A stretch of 64,000 nucleotides of DNA from Desulfobacter sp. (GCA_028768545.1 CP054838.1:4337001-4401000), one strand, 5' to 3'; shown: positions 18,021-27,686, counted from the stretch's first letter. Numbers and translations are program-made. Notes: generated by a model from the letters alone, not told the origin.

Positions 18021-18169
18021 TCCCTGACCCACCATCAAAATACCATCTTCTTCGTTGCCTGCGTTTGCTCCTCCCTGCGGAGTATGACTTATACACCTCA
18101 CTCGTCGCTCGCTTGGCGCCGCAATATGGTACCGCCTGGTGGCCAGGAAAGCACAGAACATCCCAATAT

Positions 18170-19228
18170 TTAAACAAATATGAAATTAAGCGGTGGATTT
18201 GGGTTAATCCCGACCTGATCCAAATCCATCCCTTTGTCACAGAGAATTGAAAATTCAATTCCAGGATATCGGCGGCGCAACTTTTCAAGGTTTGTTTTCC
18301 TGTCTCCCTGGAGCCTGGAAAGGGATCTTGGGTGCACCTTCAAACTCAGCTGTTTCGGCCTAAGTTCTTCCCCGATCCCCTCGATGAGTTCACAGGCGCG
18401 GTCAAACATAAGGGCCGAATAGACCAGATGCCCGAAAGCCGGGTGCCAGGGGCCTGCAATCATCTGATCCGGATCATCCATCATCTCACCGGCCTGAAGC
18501 CCCATGCGAGCCACAAAAACCCCTGCGTTTTTAAAAATTTCCAGCATCTGCTTGACCTGTTCAACCGCCTGGTTAAGGTCCAAAGGCGTATATTCACCCG
18601 ATGCATACCATTGGGCCAGCCGGGACCCTGCCAGCACCAGCACCGGATAGATCCGGGCCATATCAGGAGAAAGTTCTGACAATGCCCTGACAGTGGCCAG
18701 GGCCCTGGACAAAGAGTCTCCGGGTAGGCCGGCCATGACCTGGACCCCGACTTTAATCCCCGCTGCCTTAAGGGTCTGGATTGCCCTGAGGGTATCTTTT
18801 CTTGTATGCCCCCGCTCCGAAATTTCAAGTACAGCATCATCCATGGACTGAACCCCGAGTTCCACCAGATCAAGACCATGGCCGCGGACCAGGTCCAAAA
18901 CCTCTTCACTAATGGTATCCGGCCTTGTGGAACAGCGAATGCGCTGAATCAGCCCCCTGTCCTGATAGGGCTTGACCTTTAGGAGCAGAGCCCGAATTTT
19001 AGCCTTGGAAAGCCCCAGAAAATTGCCTCCGAAAAATGCCAATTCCACCTGGGTGCGATTTCCTTTGAACGATAGATATTCCCGGATCACATCATCGATA
19101 TTGGAAAACTTGGGATTGGATTGTTTTTTTCCCGTGATAATGGACTGGTTGCAAAAAACGCATTGATGGGGACATCCCTGATGGGGGATAAAATAAGGAA
19201 TCACCAGAGGGGCAGTCATTGGCGACAC
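18170..19228 (-). CDS. Radical SAM protein, Elp3-like
   Basis: 352 residues. It opens VIPYFIPHQGCPHQCVFCNQ, with the radical SAM C-x3-C-x2-C cluster, then AFFGGNFLGL, IRCSTRPD, VELGVQSMDDAVL and GVQVMAGLPGDS, which is the order seen in the Elp3/HemN-like group (B12-free). No acetyltransferase or TRAM domain follows, so it is not an Elp3 enzyme proper. Related proteins modify RNA or act in unknown reactions. It is the last gene of a dksA-like / PHP-RNase III / radical SAM unit with a 3-bp gap, which hints at an RNA-related role. Confidence 0.85.
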   Translation of the reverse strand: MSPMTAPLVIPYFIPHQGCPHQCVFCNQSIITGKKQSNPKFSNIDDVIREYLSFKGNRTQVELAFFGGNFLGLSKAKIRALLLKVKPYQDRGLIQRIRCSTRPDTISEEVLDLVRGHGLDLVELGVQSMDDAVLEISERGHTRKDTLRAIQTLKAAGIKVGVQVMAGLPGDSLSRALATVRALSELSPDMARIYPVLVLAGSRLAQWYASGEYTPLDLNQAVEQVKQMLEIFKNAGVFVARMGLQAGEMMDDPDQMIAGPWHPAFGHLVYSALMFDRACELIEGIGEELRPKQLSLKVHPRSLSRLQGDRKTNLEKLRRRYPGIEFSILCDKGMDLDQVGINPNPPLNFIFV

Positions 19229-19231
19229 GGG

Positions 19232-20788
19232 TCAGGAATCAGGATTCAATATGGCCAGGGCATTTCGTGCGGCATCCTGTTCTGCCGCCTTTTTGGTTTT
19301 CCCTTTTCCCCTGGCCTTGATGGACCCTAATATCAGACAGATTTCAAAGGTCTTGTCATGGTCGGGACCCATTTCCCTTTCCACAACATATTCAGGCACG
19401 GTGCCATAATGTTCCTGGGCATATTCCTGAATGCAACTTTTATGGTCCATGGTCCGGCTGAATACCAACATTTTTTTAACCGAATCCCCAAACAGGTCCT
19501 GGAGAATCACCCAGGTCTTGTCAAAACCCGCATCCAGGTAAATTGCAGCAATAACAGCTTCAAAGGCATCTGAAAGAATGGAATTTTTATCCCCCCCGCC
19601 AGACAGGAACTCTCCTTTGCCCAACTTTATGAACCGGCCAAGGTCAATTCTCCTGGCCATTCGGGCCAGGCCGGGTTCGCTGACCAGGTTTGAACGCAAT
19701 TTGGACAATTCGCCTTCCGGCTTGGACGGATCGGCTTCCATGAGCATCTGTCCCACGCATAGACCCAATACGGCATCTCCCAAAAATTCCAGGCGCTCGT
19801 TGTCAGACTCGCAACTGCTCTGATTTTCATTGAGAAAAGACCGGTGGCAAAGGGCATTGGACAAAAGGGAAATATCCTTAAACTGATATTGAAGGTTCTT
19901 TTCAAGAAGATCCAGCCTGGGGGGATATCGCAGCTCGGTCAAACGTTCGGTCACAGCTTTGAACACAGATGGCCGGACCCTCAGGTCTCCTTTTCCCCGG
20001 CCAAGGTCGACCCCCTTGTTAAAGCTGCCGTGAAAATCAGACCCGCCTGTGGCCACAAGATTCTTTTTTCTGGCCATGGCCGCAAACCGCTCTATCTGCT
20101 GGGCATCATGGTCGGTATAAAAGACCTCAATACCTTGAAGTCCCTGGGCTGCAAGCATATCCACAAAGGGTTCAAGCCCCCGGCTGACCTGAAATTCCAA
20201 AAGGCCGGGATGGGCCAGCACCGGGATCCCCCCCGCGTCCAGAATCAGACCAATGGCCTCTTTGCATGAGATCTTAAACTTGTCCACATAGGCCGGTTTA
20301 TCCTTGCCCATATAAAGGTCAAAAGCCTGCTTAAAACTGTTCACATACCCTTTTTCCACCAACAGCTCGGCAATATGGGGACGACCTGTCTGACGCGCCC
20401 CGAACCGTTTTTCCACCTCGGCCAGGGTGATATCAAAACCGATCTCATTCAGCTTTTCAATGATCTTGGGGTTTCTCTGTTCACGGGACTTGACAGCCTG
20501 GTTCAACACCTGATTAAGGCGCCTGTCATAAACGGAAAATCCATACCCCAGCATGTGGACACTGCCAAGGAATTTAAATTCTAAAGGGGGAGTACAGGAT
20601 ATTTCAACCCCTGTAATGAATTCCAGGGGATATGAGGGAACGAGATGGGCAATCTCTTTGACTCCGGCAATGGAATCATGATCCGTCAGGGCAATGGCCC
20701 TGACACCCGTTTCCCTGGCCAGATCAAGGATTTGTAAAGGCGTCAGGGAACCGTCCGAAGCCGTCGAATGTATATGAAGATCAATCAA
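19232..20788 (-). CDS. PHP-domain phosphoesterase fused to ribonuclease III
   Basis: 518 residues with no stop between two enzymes usually encoded separately. Residues 1-285 are a PHP domain of the TrpH/RNase AM (YciV) type: D-L-H5-I-H7-S, TDHD (36-38), GVEIS (E62), LAHPG (H193) and GGSDFHG (250-254) supply the metal ligands. Residues 293-440 are RNase III with NERLEFLGDAV (E331, E334, D338) and SDAFEA (D407, E410), so all catalytic acids are present. Residues 449-515 are a double-stranded RNA-binding domain (SCIQEYAQEHYG ... GKTKKAAEQDAARNAL). It replaces a separate rnc gene. The pairing suggests coupled endonuclease cleavage and 5'-end trimming of rRNA precursors. Confidence 0.92.
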   Translation of the reverse strand: MIDLHIHSTASDGSLTPLQILDLARETGVRAIALTDHDSIAGVKEIAHLVPSYPLEFITGVEISCTPPLEFKFLGSVHMLGYGFSVYDRRLNQVLNQAVKSREQRNPKIIEKLNEIGFDITLAEVEKRFGARQTGRPHIAELLVEKGYVNSFKQAFDLYMGKDKPAYVDKFKISCKEAIGLILDAGGIPVLAHPGLLEFQVSRGLEPFVDMLAAQGLQGIEVFYTDHDAQQIERFAAMARKKNLVATGGSDFHGSFNKGVDLGRGKGDLRVRPSVFKAVTERLTELRYPPRLDLLEKNLQYQFKDISLLSNALCHRSFLNENQSSCESDNERLEFLGDAVLGLCVGQMLMEADPSKPEGELSKLRSNLVSEPGLARMARRIDLGRFIKLGKGEFLSGGGDKNSILSDAFEAVIAAIYLDAGFDKTWVILQDLFGDSVKKMLVFSRTMDHKSCIQEYAQEHYGTVPEYVVEREMGPDHDKTFEICLILGSIKARGKGKTKKAAEQDAARNALAILNPDS

Positions 20789-20820
20789 GAATAATAATAT
20801 TCGCCTTGGCTCTGCTTTTC

Positions 20821-21183
20821 TTAGATACCAAGCGCTTTCTCCATATCTTCTTCCCGGGTTTTACACTCAATACACTGGGTGGTCACCGGCCTTGCCTTAA
20901 GACGCTCAATGGAAATATCTTCTTCACACCCCTCACAGATGCCAAAGGTGCCGTTTTCAATCCGTACCAGGGCTTTTTTAATTTTTTTAATTAATTTATG
21001 CTCCCGGTCTCTTATCCGAAGCTCAAAACTTCTCTCAGCCTCATGGGACGCCCGGTCCGTGGGATCGGCAAAATTCTCTTTGGGCTTGGTCATGCCCGTT
21101 ACCGTGCTGTCGGCATGGGAAAGCAGTTCAGTGAGCCTCTCTGTCAGCAAATTCTTAAAAAAATCAAGTTCTTGTTTTTTCAT
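20821..21183 (-). CDS. DksA/TraR family zinc-finger protein
   Basis: 120 residues with a long N-terminal coiled-coil hairpin (about 1-75) and a four-cysteine zinc finger C-x2-C-x17-C-x2-C (ICEGCEEDI ... QCIECK). These are hallmarks of DksA-type proteins, which enter the RNA polymerase secondary channel and adjust initiation, often with ppGpp. The coiled-coil tip region has RASHEAERSF where DksA has its Asp pair (D--D), so full DksA activity is uncertain. It is the first gene of the unit with the PHP-RNase III fusion. Confidence 0.85.
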   Translation of the reverse strand: MKKQELDFFKNLLTERLTELLSHADSTVTGMTKPKENFADPTDRASHEAERSFELRIRDREHKLIKKIKKALVRIENGTFGICEGCEEDISIERLKARPVTTQCIECKTREEDMEKALGI

Positions 21184-21298
21184 GGCCTTGTCCTCACTTT
21201 GTAATGTACAACTACCAGCGCATCAGAATTGAATATTATATTCTGATCTTTTTTCAAAGTAAAGACTTAAATTGCCTGTAAAATAAGAGCAAACAAAA

Positions 21299-22576
21299 TT
21301 ATTCTTTCTCTAAAATGTCCAAATTAAATAATTGACGGGCCACATTCAAATACAGGGAATCGTCACGATGGTCCCCTGTATTGCGTAAAAAAAGAATGGG
21401 ATCATGTATGGCCCGGGTGGCAATGGCTCGGGTCATCCGCTCTATGGACTGGATATCCTGTGCAGACAGATGGCCCAACCCGGGCAGGGTTTTTTTAAAC
21501 TCCATATCCACGATGCCCGTCATTTTATCGTTGATGGCCTTGATGGTAGGTACGATGGACAGGCCGTCCAGCCATTTTCGAAAGGCAACCAAAGCCTCTT
21601 CAACAAATCGTGCCGCCTTGACGGTTTCCTGCTCCCTTGCCTGAATATTGGATTCCACGATATTCTTTAAATCATCGATATCATAGACATAGGCATTAGA
21701 CATCCGATTGATCCTGGGATCAATATCCCTTGGCACGGCAATGTCAATAAAAAACAAGGTGTTGTGTTTCCTCTTTTTCATGACCTGCTTGACCTGGTCC
21801 CGGGTCAGCACATAATCGGTGGCCCCGGTGGAACTGATGATAATATCCACGTCAGCCAGGGCAGCAACCCTTTCTTCATACTGAACGGCAGTGCCGTTAA
21901 ACTTCTGGGCAAGGGTCAGGGCATTTTTAAAGGTCCTGTTGGCCACCACAATCTGCTTGACTTTATGGGCCATTAAATGCTCTACGGCCAACTCTGCCAT
22001 TTCACCGGCCCCGAGCAGCATCACGCTCTTGGTGGACAAATCCGAGAATATCTTATTGGCAAGCTCTATGGCGGCATAGGAGATGGAAACCGCATTGTCC
22101 CCAATGCCGGTCTCTTTTCTGACCCGTTTTGCCACTGAAAAGGCCTTGTGCATCATCCTGTTGAGCAACACTCCGGATGCCCCCACAGTTACCGCTGTTT
22201 TATAGGCTTTCTTAACCTGGCCCAGAATCTGGGGTTCTCCCACCATCATGGAATCAAGACTGGCTGCCACACAAAACATGTGGCGGATGGCATCATCATC
22301 TTCAAGAATATAAAGAGAAGACCTGAATTTTTCCACAGGCAGGTCTTTATGGGAAGAGATAAACTCAATCATCTTTTCGATCTGATCCCCGGTTTCAGGG
22401 ATATAGACAATCTCTGTGCGGTTGCATGTGGAAAAAACCAGCCCCTCCCGGATGCAGGGATCTTCTTTAAAAGATTCCAAAGCAGCCAGGGTCTCGTCCG
22501 AAGAAAAGGATAATTTTTCCCGGATTTCCACCGGGGCGGTTTTATGGTTGGCACCAATAAGTATAATTTTTGACAT
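21299..22576 (-). CDS. hemA: Glutamyl-tRNA reductase
   Basis: 425 residues from MSKIILIGANHKTAPVEIREKL, the standard HemA start. An upstream in-frame ATG would overlap ccsA and adds an unrelated tail. The catalytic Cys is in VFSTCNRTEIVY, followed by the NADP fold GAGEMAELAVEHL and the spinal helix and dimerisation domain to the C-terminus. It reduces glutamyl-tRNA to glutamate-1-semialdehyde, the first committed step of C5 tetrapyrrole synthesis. It follows ccsA and the siroheme gene, a classic haem cluster. Confidence 0.95.
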   Translation of the reverse strand: MSKIILIGANHKTAPVEIREKLSFSSDETLAALESFKEDPCIREGLVFSTCNRTEIVYIPETGDQIEKMIEFISSHKDLPVEKFRSSLYILEDDDAIRHMFCVAASLDSMMVGEPQILGQVKKAYKTAVTVGASGVLLNRMMHKAFSVAKRVRKETGIGDNAVSISYAAIELANKIFSDLSTKSVMLLGAGEMAELAVEHLMAHKVKQIVVANRTFKNALTLAQKFNGTAVQYEERVAALADVDIIISSTGATDYVLTRDQVKQVMKKRKHNTLFFIDIAVPRDIDPRINRMSNAYVYDIDDLKNIVESNIQAREQETVKAARFVEEALVAFRKWLDGLSIVPTIKAINDKMTGIVDMEFKKTLPGLGHLSAQDIQSIERMTRAIATRAIHDPILFLRNTGDHRDDSLYLNVARQLFNLDILEKE

Positions 22577-22595
22577 GGTTTGCTTCAATGTTTTG

Positions 22596-23423
22596 CTATT
22601 GGGTAAAGGCCTGGTGATGTCCGCCAAGGATCAGGTTCACGCCCAAAAAGGTAAAAATAATAATGGCAAATCCCACAATGGACATGATGGCAGATTTCCT
22701 GCCCCGCCATCCCGAATACAGGCGCAAATGCAAAAGAGCGGCATAGATCAGCCAGGTCCCCACGGAAAACACCTCTTTCAAATCCCAGCTCCAGAACCTG
22801 CCCCATACGGATTTTGCATAAATAAATCCGGTGACCAGGCCAAAGGTCAAAAGGGCAAACCCGGTGGTAATGCAAGTGTATGAGACCATGTCCAGAAAAT
22901 CCAACGAGGGCAGCCGTTTGAAAAAAAATCCAGGACTCTTGCCCTTGATTCCCATCTCCTGAATCAGATAGAGGATGCCGGCACCGCAGGCAAGGCCCAG
23001 AGCTGCATCCCCGGTGAATATCAGGACAATATGGGCCACAAACCAGACGCCTTTAAAAATCTTATCCGGCGCCACAGGGGTTGACGGAAGAATAAGAACG
23101 GCAAGCATTGTGGCAGATAATATGCCAGTGGCAAATATCCCCAGGATTTTAAGGTTAAACCGATACTGGACATAGAGAAACATGGCGCCCAAAGCCAGGG
23201 CAGACATGGAAAGGCTTTGAACCAGGTTGTGAACGGGAAAACCGCCCGTGGTCACCCCGGCAATAATCATTGAGACCAGGTGAAGAACCACCGCCAGCAC
23301 CACGAACCCGAAGGCAACCTTCTGAATTCTGTCCTTTTGATGAAAAAGATAACAAATATACCCGGCCATACTGATAAAATAGATCAGGGCGGCGGATTGC
23401 AAAAGCATATTGGAAAAATTCAT
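22596..23423 (-). CDS. CcsA/HemX-family cytochrome c assembly-type membrane protein
   Basis: 275 residues, about eight membrane helices. The haem-handling WWD-like motif reads VWGRFWSWDLKEVFS, and conserved His residues occur in the flanking helices (LVSM, VHNLVQS, WFVAHIVL). Members are either cytochrome c haem-delivery proteins (CcsA/ResC) or the HemX protein that limits HemA levels. Position directly before hemA is the HemX arrangement known from Bacillus. In deltaproteobacteria it could serve cytochrome c assembly. The sequence alone does not decide. Confidence 0.82.
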   Translation of the reverse strand: MNFSNMLLQSAALIYFISMAGYICYLFHQKDRIQKVAFGFVVLAVVLHLVSMIIAGVTTGGFPVHNLVQSLSMSALALGAMFLYVQYRFNLKILGIFATGILSATMLAVLILPSTPVAPDKIFKGVWFVAHIVLIFTGDAALGLACGAGILYLIQEMGIKGKSPGFFFKRLPSLDFLDMVSYTCITTGFALLTFGLVTGFIYAKSVWGRFWSWDLKEVFSVGTWLIYAALLHLRLYSGWRGRKSAIMSIVGFAIIIFTFLGVNLILGGHHQAFTQ

Positions 23424-23428
23424 TTTTA

Positions 23429-24097
23429 TTATACTTCCTTGTTAGGGCGGGGTGCAGACAGGCGGTCAAAGGTAAAATCATCTCCCATTGTTTGGGCCAG
23501 CACAGCATCGATCTCGGCCATGTCACCCCGGGCGATCAGCCCAGCCAGGTCCGCTTCCACCAAGGCGTTTAACTTTTGTCTATGCCCCTGGGGATCATGG
23601 CCCTGGGCAAGCATTTTTTTTCTGATATTGGCCAAAAGGATCAATGCCTCACCATACTCGGGACCCAGCATTTCTTCCAGCTCTTTTCTTAACTTTCTGG
23701 CCATGGCAGGACTGGCACCGCAGGTGGACACGGCAACCAGAAGATCGCCCTGCTCCACCACCGAAGGAAGGATAAAATCCCCCTTGTCTTTGCCGTCAAC
23801 AACATTGCATAAAATCCCTGCCGTTTGGGCGGCCTTTCGGATCTTAGAGTTCAAGGTCTTGCTGTCTGTGGCCGCAAAGACAAGGCTGATCCCTTCCAAA
23901 TCCGAAACCTCAAAGGGCTTTTTAACCAAACAAATCGATTCGGTTTCAACAAGCTTGGCAGAAAACTCAAGGCTGACCACCCTGACCCGGGCATGGGCCT
24001 TTGCAAGCCCCACAGCCTTGCGGGCCCCGACCTGGCCTCCGCCCACCACCAAGCAGGACCTGCCTTTTACATCCAAAAATACGGGATAATATTTCAT
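23429..24097 (-). CDS. Siroheme synthase N-terminal domain protein (precorrin-2 dehydrogenase type)
   Basis: 222 residues. It begins with YPVFLDVKGRSCLVVGGGQVGARKA, the NAD-binding fold of CysG-N/Met8p proteins, and includes SKTLNSKIRKAAQ and GDFILPSVVEQGDLLVAVSTCGASPAMARKLRKELE, where the Asn-Val-Val-Asp and Ser-T-G-SP patterns mark the precorrin-2 oxidase/ferrochelatase active site. No methyltransferase domain is attached. In sulfate reducers it feeds siroheme for sulfite reductases and the alternative haem route. First of the cysG-N/ccsA/hemA unit. Confidence 0.9.
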   Translation of the reverse strand: MKYYPVFLDVKGRSCLVVGGGQVGARKAVGLAKAHARVRVVSLEFSAKLVETESICLVKKPFEVSDLEGISLVFAATDSKTLNSKIRKAAQTAGILCNVVDGKDKGDFILPSVVEQGDLLVAVSTCGASPAMARKLRKELEEMLGPEYGEALILLANIRKKMLAQGHDPQGHRQKLNALVEADLAGLIARGDMAEIDAVLAQTMGDDFTFDRLSAPRPNKEV

Positions 24098-24194
24098 AAT
24101 ACCTTGGGGTATTCATTCCTTGTTTGAATAAAAGATTTAATATATATTGTCCCTTAGGATTTTTCAATATTTATTCATTTTGAGGACATTTGAA

Positions 24195-25037
24195 GTGATT
24201 ATTGACTCTCACACCCACCTATTCCCTGAACAGGTCAAAACAGACAGATCGGCTTTTTTTGACAATGAACCTGAATTTAAACTGCTCTACAACTCTTCCA
24301 AGTCTAAGATCATAACCTTGGAACAGCTTTTGCCCACCATGGACCAGCACCGGGTGGACGTCTCAATTATCTGCGGGTTTCCATGGCGAAACCCGGACTA
24401 TGCCAAAGCAAATAATGATGCCGTGATCGAAGCGGTGCAGTCGCACCCGACCCGGATACGGGGGCTGGCCTGTTTTGACCTGGCCTGGCAGGGCGCGGCC
24501 CGGGAAGCTTCCCGGTGTCTGGATGCGGGACTTTCAGGGGTCGGAGAGCTTGCCTTTTACCTTTCCGGCATTGACCCTGAAGCCATCCGCCTTTTGGAAC
24601 CTGTGATGGCCCTGCTCCTGGAAAGGGGAAACCTGCCGTGCATGATCCACACCAACGAGCCTGTAGGCCACCCATACCCGGGTAAAACCCCCATCACCCT
24701 GGAACAAATTGATCATCTGGCCAGGGCATTCCCGGACAATAAAATCATCCTGGCCCACTGGGGTGGGGGCATCTTTTTTTACCACATCATGAAAAAAGAG
24801 ATGAAAGAGCGGCTTAAAAATATCTGGTATGACACGGCGGCCTCTGTCTTCCTTTATGACCCCGGGGTTTATGATATGGCCGCGGCAGCCGGGGTGATTG
24901 ACAAGGTATTATTCGGCACAGATTATCCATTACTCACCCCGGACCGATACTATAAGGACCTGGACCAATCAAACCTTTTGGAAAAACATAAAAAAATGGT
25001 GCTGGGAGATAATGCAAAAGACCTGTATCAGCTTTGA
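24195..25037 (+). CDS. Amidohydrolase family (TIM-barrel, PF04909-like) protein
   Basis: 280 residues using a GTG start with GAGGA at 8-nt spacing. Later Met codons fall inside the barrel. It reads IIDSHTHLFPEQ (HxH metal motif), CGFPWRNPDYAKANNDAV, then MIHTNEPVGH and ILAHWGGGIFFY (metal-site His), and ends with KVLFGTDYPLLTPDRY (catalytic Asp). These define the amidohydrolase-2 superfamily, which includes decarboxylases and hydrolases. No substrate can be assigned. It is alone, divergent from the siroheme gene. Confidence 0.85.
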   Translation: MIIDSHTHLFPEQVKTDRSAFFDNEPEFKLLYNSSKSKIITLEQLLPTMDQHRVDVSIICGFPWRNPDYAKANNDAVIEAVQSHPTRIRGLACFDLAWQGAAREASRCLDAGLSGVGELAFYLSGIDPEAIRLLEPVMALLLERGNLPCMIHTNEPVGHPYPGKTPITLEQIDHLARAFPDNKIILAHWGGGIFFYHIMKKEMKERLKNIWYDTAASVFLYDPGVYDMAAAAGVIDKVLFGTDYPLLTPDRYYKDLDQSNLLEKHKKMVLGDNAKDLYQL

Positions 25038-25066
25038 ACGGGTCATAACGCAGCTTGGCTGCCACG

Positions 25067-25094
25067 GGTGCTGACCCTTGGGATGGTCAGCACC
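25067..25094. terminator. Hairpin between convergent genes
   Basis: GGTGCTGACC and GGTCAGCACC form a perfect 10-bp stem with an 8-nt loop between the convergent amidohydrolase and phoR genes. No T-run follows directly on either strand, but its place fits a bidirectional terminator. Confidence 0.55.
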
Positions 25095-25119
25095 AGGACA
25101 GATTTTCAAATCGGCCAGC

Positions 25120-26919
25120 TCAGGCCGAAGGCAGGGTAATGGTAAAACAACTGCCCTTCTCCTTGAGGCTTTCCACCTCAATGCGGCCCTGGTGATATTG
25201 GACAATGTGCTTGACAATGGCCAGTCCCAGACCTGAACCGCCCTGGTCGCGGCTGCGGCCTTTATCCACCCGGTAGAACCGGTTAAACAATTTGGGCAGA
25301 TGTTCCCTGTCAATTCCCGTGCCCGTATCACACACCTGGATCTTGATCCGGTGGCCGCTCAAGGTCACCTTGATGGTCACCTGTGTATCTTTTCCATTAT
25401 ACTTTACGGCATTGTCCAGCAGATTGAATATGGCCTGCTCCATGAGAATGGGGTCCACCCGGGCACAAATATGATCCGGGCATTGGACTTCGATGTGAAT
25501 ATTTTTCTCATCTACCTGTTTCCGGCAGAATTTAACCGCACCCTGAATCAACAAAGACAAGGGATGGTCCTCAAGCCGGATGTCGGTTCCCTTGAGACGC
25601 TCAAGACGGGCCAGGGCCAGAAGATCATCAACAAGGGTGATCATCCGGTTGACATTTTTCTCAATGATGCTGAAAAACCGGATAAATTCTCCCAGGCCAT
25701 CCTCTTTTGGGACCCGGCTTTCCATCATCTGCCCAAGGGTCTCAACAAATCCTTTGATGGTGGTCAAGGGGGTTTTGAGTTCATGGGAAACATTGGCTGC
25801 AAAATCCTTGTGCATGGTTTCCAAAAGCCTTATACGGGTGATGTCATGGAAAATAACCAAGGTGCCCATCCGGTTTTCATTTGTATCATAAAGGGCTGTG
25901 GAATGGATATTGAGGATAATAGGTTCATCCCGTTCAATGACAATATCGTCTTCCACAGGCTCGTGGGTGGACAAGGCCTTCTGGATAAAGGTCTGAAGTT
26001 CATAATTTCTGGCCACTTCCAGAATATTTCGGGTTTTAAGCATGTCAGGGGCAAAATCAAAAATCCGGGCCGCCGCAGTATTGATGGTGATAATCTCTTC
26101 GTTTCCGTCAATGGCGATCACCCCTTCTTGCATGCTGGTATGAACCGCCTCAAGCTCCCGGCTCCTGTTTTTGGCATCCACAATTTTCCGGTCCAGGGTT
26201 CTGGCCATAAAATTCATGGACCGGGCAAGTTCGGAAAGTTCTCTGGTATCTGTCGAAGGCAGGCGATCAGAAAGGTTGCCCCGGGAAAAGGCCTCGGCCC
26301 CTTTTCTCATCTCTTCGATTGGGATGGTGATCCGCCTTGACACGTAAAGGCTGGCCAGTCCGGCGGCCAGAACCGTCAGGATCACGGTATAAAAGATGCT
26401 GTTGCGCACCGTTGAAATTTTCGTATCAATGTCTGAGATGGAAACCGCGGTGCGGATCACCCCCATATCTTCTTTCTGGTGGGTCAGCGGAAGGGCAATA
26501 TACATCATGGTTTTATCCAAAGTGGAACTATACCGGATGGCCACCCCTTTTTTACCATCAAAGGCCGCCTTTATCTCAGGCCTTGCCTGGTGGTTTTCCA
26601 TGGTTTCAACTCTGGCAAAGGAATCACCGATCACCTCTCCTGAAGGCCAGATCACCGTGACCCGGGTTTGAATTTGTCTGCCCACTTGTTTGCACAGAAG
26701 ATCGATCTGCTGGGCATCGAGTTTGTCAAAAGAAAGGGCCCGGGCAAACCGGTCCTGAACCAAATAGGCCCGGACCGTTAACTCTTTTTCAGAATTTTCC
26801 AAAAAAAAGGTCTTAAAATAACGGGTTGAATACCAGGCGACCGCAGACAGGGATAAAAGGATGATGATGAGAAATGAAGGAAAAATCCGCCAAATCAATT
26901 TTGATTTTTTACGACCCAT
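25120..26919 (-). CDS. phoR: Phosphate-regulon-type sensor histidine kinase
   Basis: 599 residues. Two membrane helices (about 12-32 and 175-195) flank a 140-residue extracytoplasmic sensor. A HAMP domain (SRRITIPIEEMRKGAEAFSRGN), a PAS domain (about 255-365: EGVIAIDGNEEIITINTAAA), the phosphoacceptor motif FAANVSHELKTPL (His about 379), and an ATPase domain with N (DNAVKYN), G1 (DTGTGI) and G2 (GGSGLGLAIVKH) boxes follow. The pairing with phoB and phoU makes phosphate sensing the best call. Confidence 0.9.
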   Translation of the reverse strand: MGRKKSKLIWRIFPSFLIIILLSLSAVAWYSTRYFKTFFLENSEKELTVRAYLVQDRFARALSFDKLDAQQIDLLCKQVGRQIQTRVTVIWPSGEVIGDSFARVETMENHQARPEIKAAFDGKKGVAIRYSSTLDKTMMYIALPLTHQKEDMGVIRTAVSISDIDTKISTVRNSIFYTVILTVLAAGLASLYVSRRITIPIEEMRKGAEAFSRGNLSDRLPSTDTRELSELARSMNFMARTLDRKIVDAKNRSRELEAVHTSMQEGVIAIDGNEEIITINTAAARIFDFAPDMLKTRNILEVARNYELQTFIQKALSTHEPVEDDIVIERDEPIILNIHSTALYDTNENRMGTLVIFHDITRIRLLETMHKDFAANVSHELKTPLTTIKGFVETLGQMMESRVPKEDGLGEFIRFFSIIEKNVNRMITLVDDLLALARLERLKGTDIRLEDHPLSLLIQGAVKFCRKQVDEKNIHIEVQCPDHICARVDPILMEQAIFNLLDNAVKYNGKDTQVTIKVTLSGHRIKIQVCDTGTGIDREHLPKLFNRFYRVDKGRSRDQGGSGLGLAIVKHIVQYHQGRIEVESLKEKGSCFTITLPSA

Positions 26920-26996
26920 GAAAATTTTTTAGCCCAACTTAATTTACCAGTAAATTAAACAGCCCAAAGCCCGAATCTTGGTCGACCTTCAGCCCC

Positions 26997-27686
26997 CTAT
27001 TCCTTAAAACGGTATCCCACACCCCGAACCGTTTCAATGCAGAATGCATATGCCTTGAGCTTTTTACGCAGGCCCACAATAATAACATCAATACTCCGCT
27101 CGGTCACGGCATAATTCTCCCCGTGGATGGCATCCACGATCTGGCCCCGTGTAAACCCCCATCCTTTTTTCTCGGCCAGAAAAGAGAGAAGCTCAAACTC
27201 GGACAGGGTCAATTCCAGTACCTCACCCTCAAGGGTCACGCAATGCCTGGCCCGGTCAATCACCATATTTCCTTCCTGGCGGACACGAACAGGGGTATCG
27301 CCTGAATGTCTATGCCGCCGCCTGAGGATGGCTCTGATCCGAGCGGTAAGCTCCCGGGGACTGAAAGGTTTTGACATATAGTCATTGGCCCCGAGTTCAA
27401 GGCCTGCGACAATATCAGCCTCTTCACCCTTGGCCGTGAGCATGACAATGGGGATATCCATTGTTGCCTGGTTATTTTTCATGTACCGGGTGACCTCAAG
27501 CCCGTCAATGCCGGGAAGCATCAGATCCAGTACAATAAGATCCGGGCAGGATTGTTTGGCAATCTTAATGGCCTCTTCCCCGGTCATGGCCTGGAGAATA
27601 TTATACCCCTCTGTTTTCAAGTTAAACCTTATGAGTTCAAGAATATCTTCTTCATCATCAACTATCAGTACGGTTTCTTTGGACAT
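26997..27686 (-). CDS. phoB: Phosphate-regulon response regulator
   Basis: 229 residues: receiver domain with VDDEED, phosphoacceptor Asp in IVLDLMLPGIDG and Lys in YMSKPFSPREL, then an OmpR/PhoB winged helix (EVLELTLSEFELLSFLAEKKGWGFTRGQIVD ... RSIDVIIVGLRKKL). PhoB binds 7-bp direct repeats every 11 bp, and exactly such an array lies upstream of phoU (separate entry), so the operon is probably autoregulated. Confidence 0.92.
   Translation of the reverse strand: MSKETVLIVDDEEDILELIRFNLKTEGYNILQAMTGEEAIKIAKQSCPDLIVLDLMLPGIDGLEVTRYMKNNQATMDIPIVMLTAKGEEADIVAGLELGANDYMSKPFSPRELTARIRAILRRRHRHSGDTPVRVRQEGNMVIDRARHCVTLEGEVLELTLSEFELLSFLAEKKGWGFTRGQIVDAIHGENYAVTERSIDVIIVGLRKKLKAYAFCIETVRGVGYRFKE

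Noticed and set aside
18021-18169. GC-rich intergenic block after mrcA as a possible repeat or RNA
   Set aside because: It looked like a dispersed repeat, but only one copy is present in the window and no stable fold or gene could be supported.
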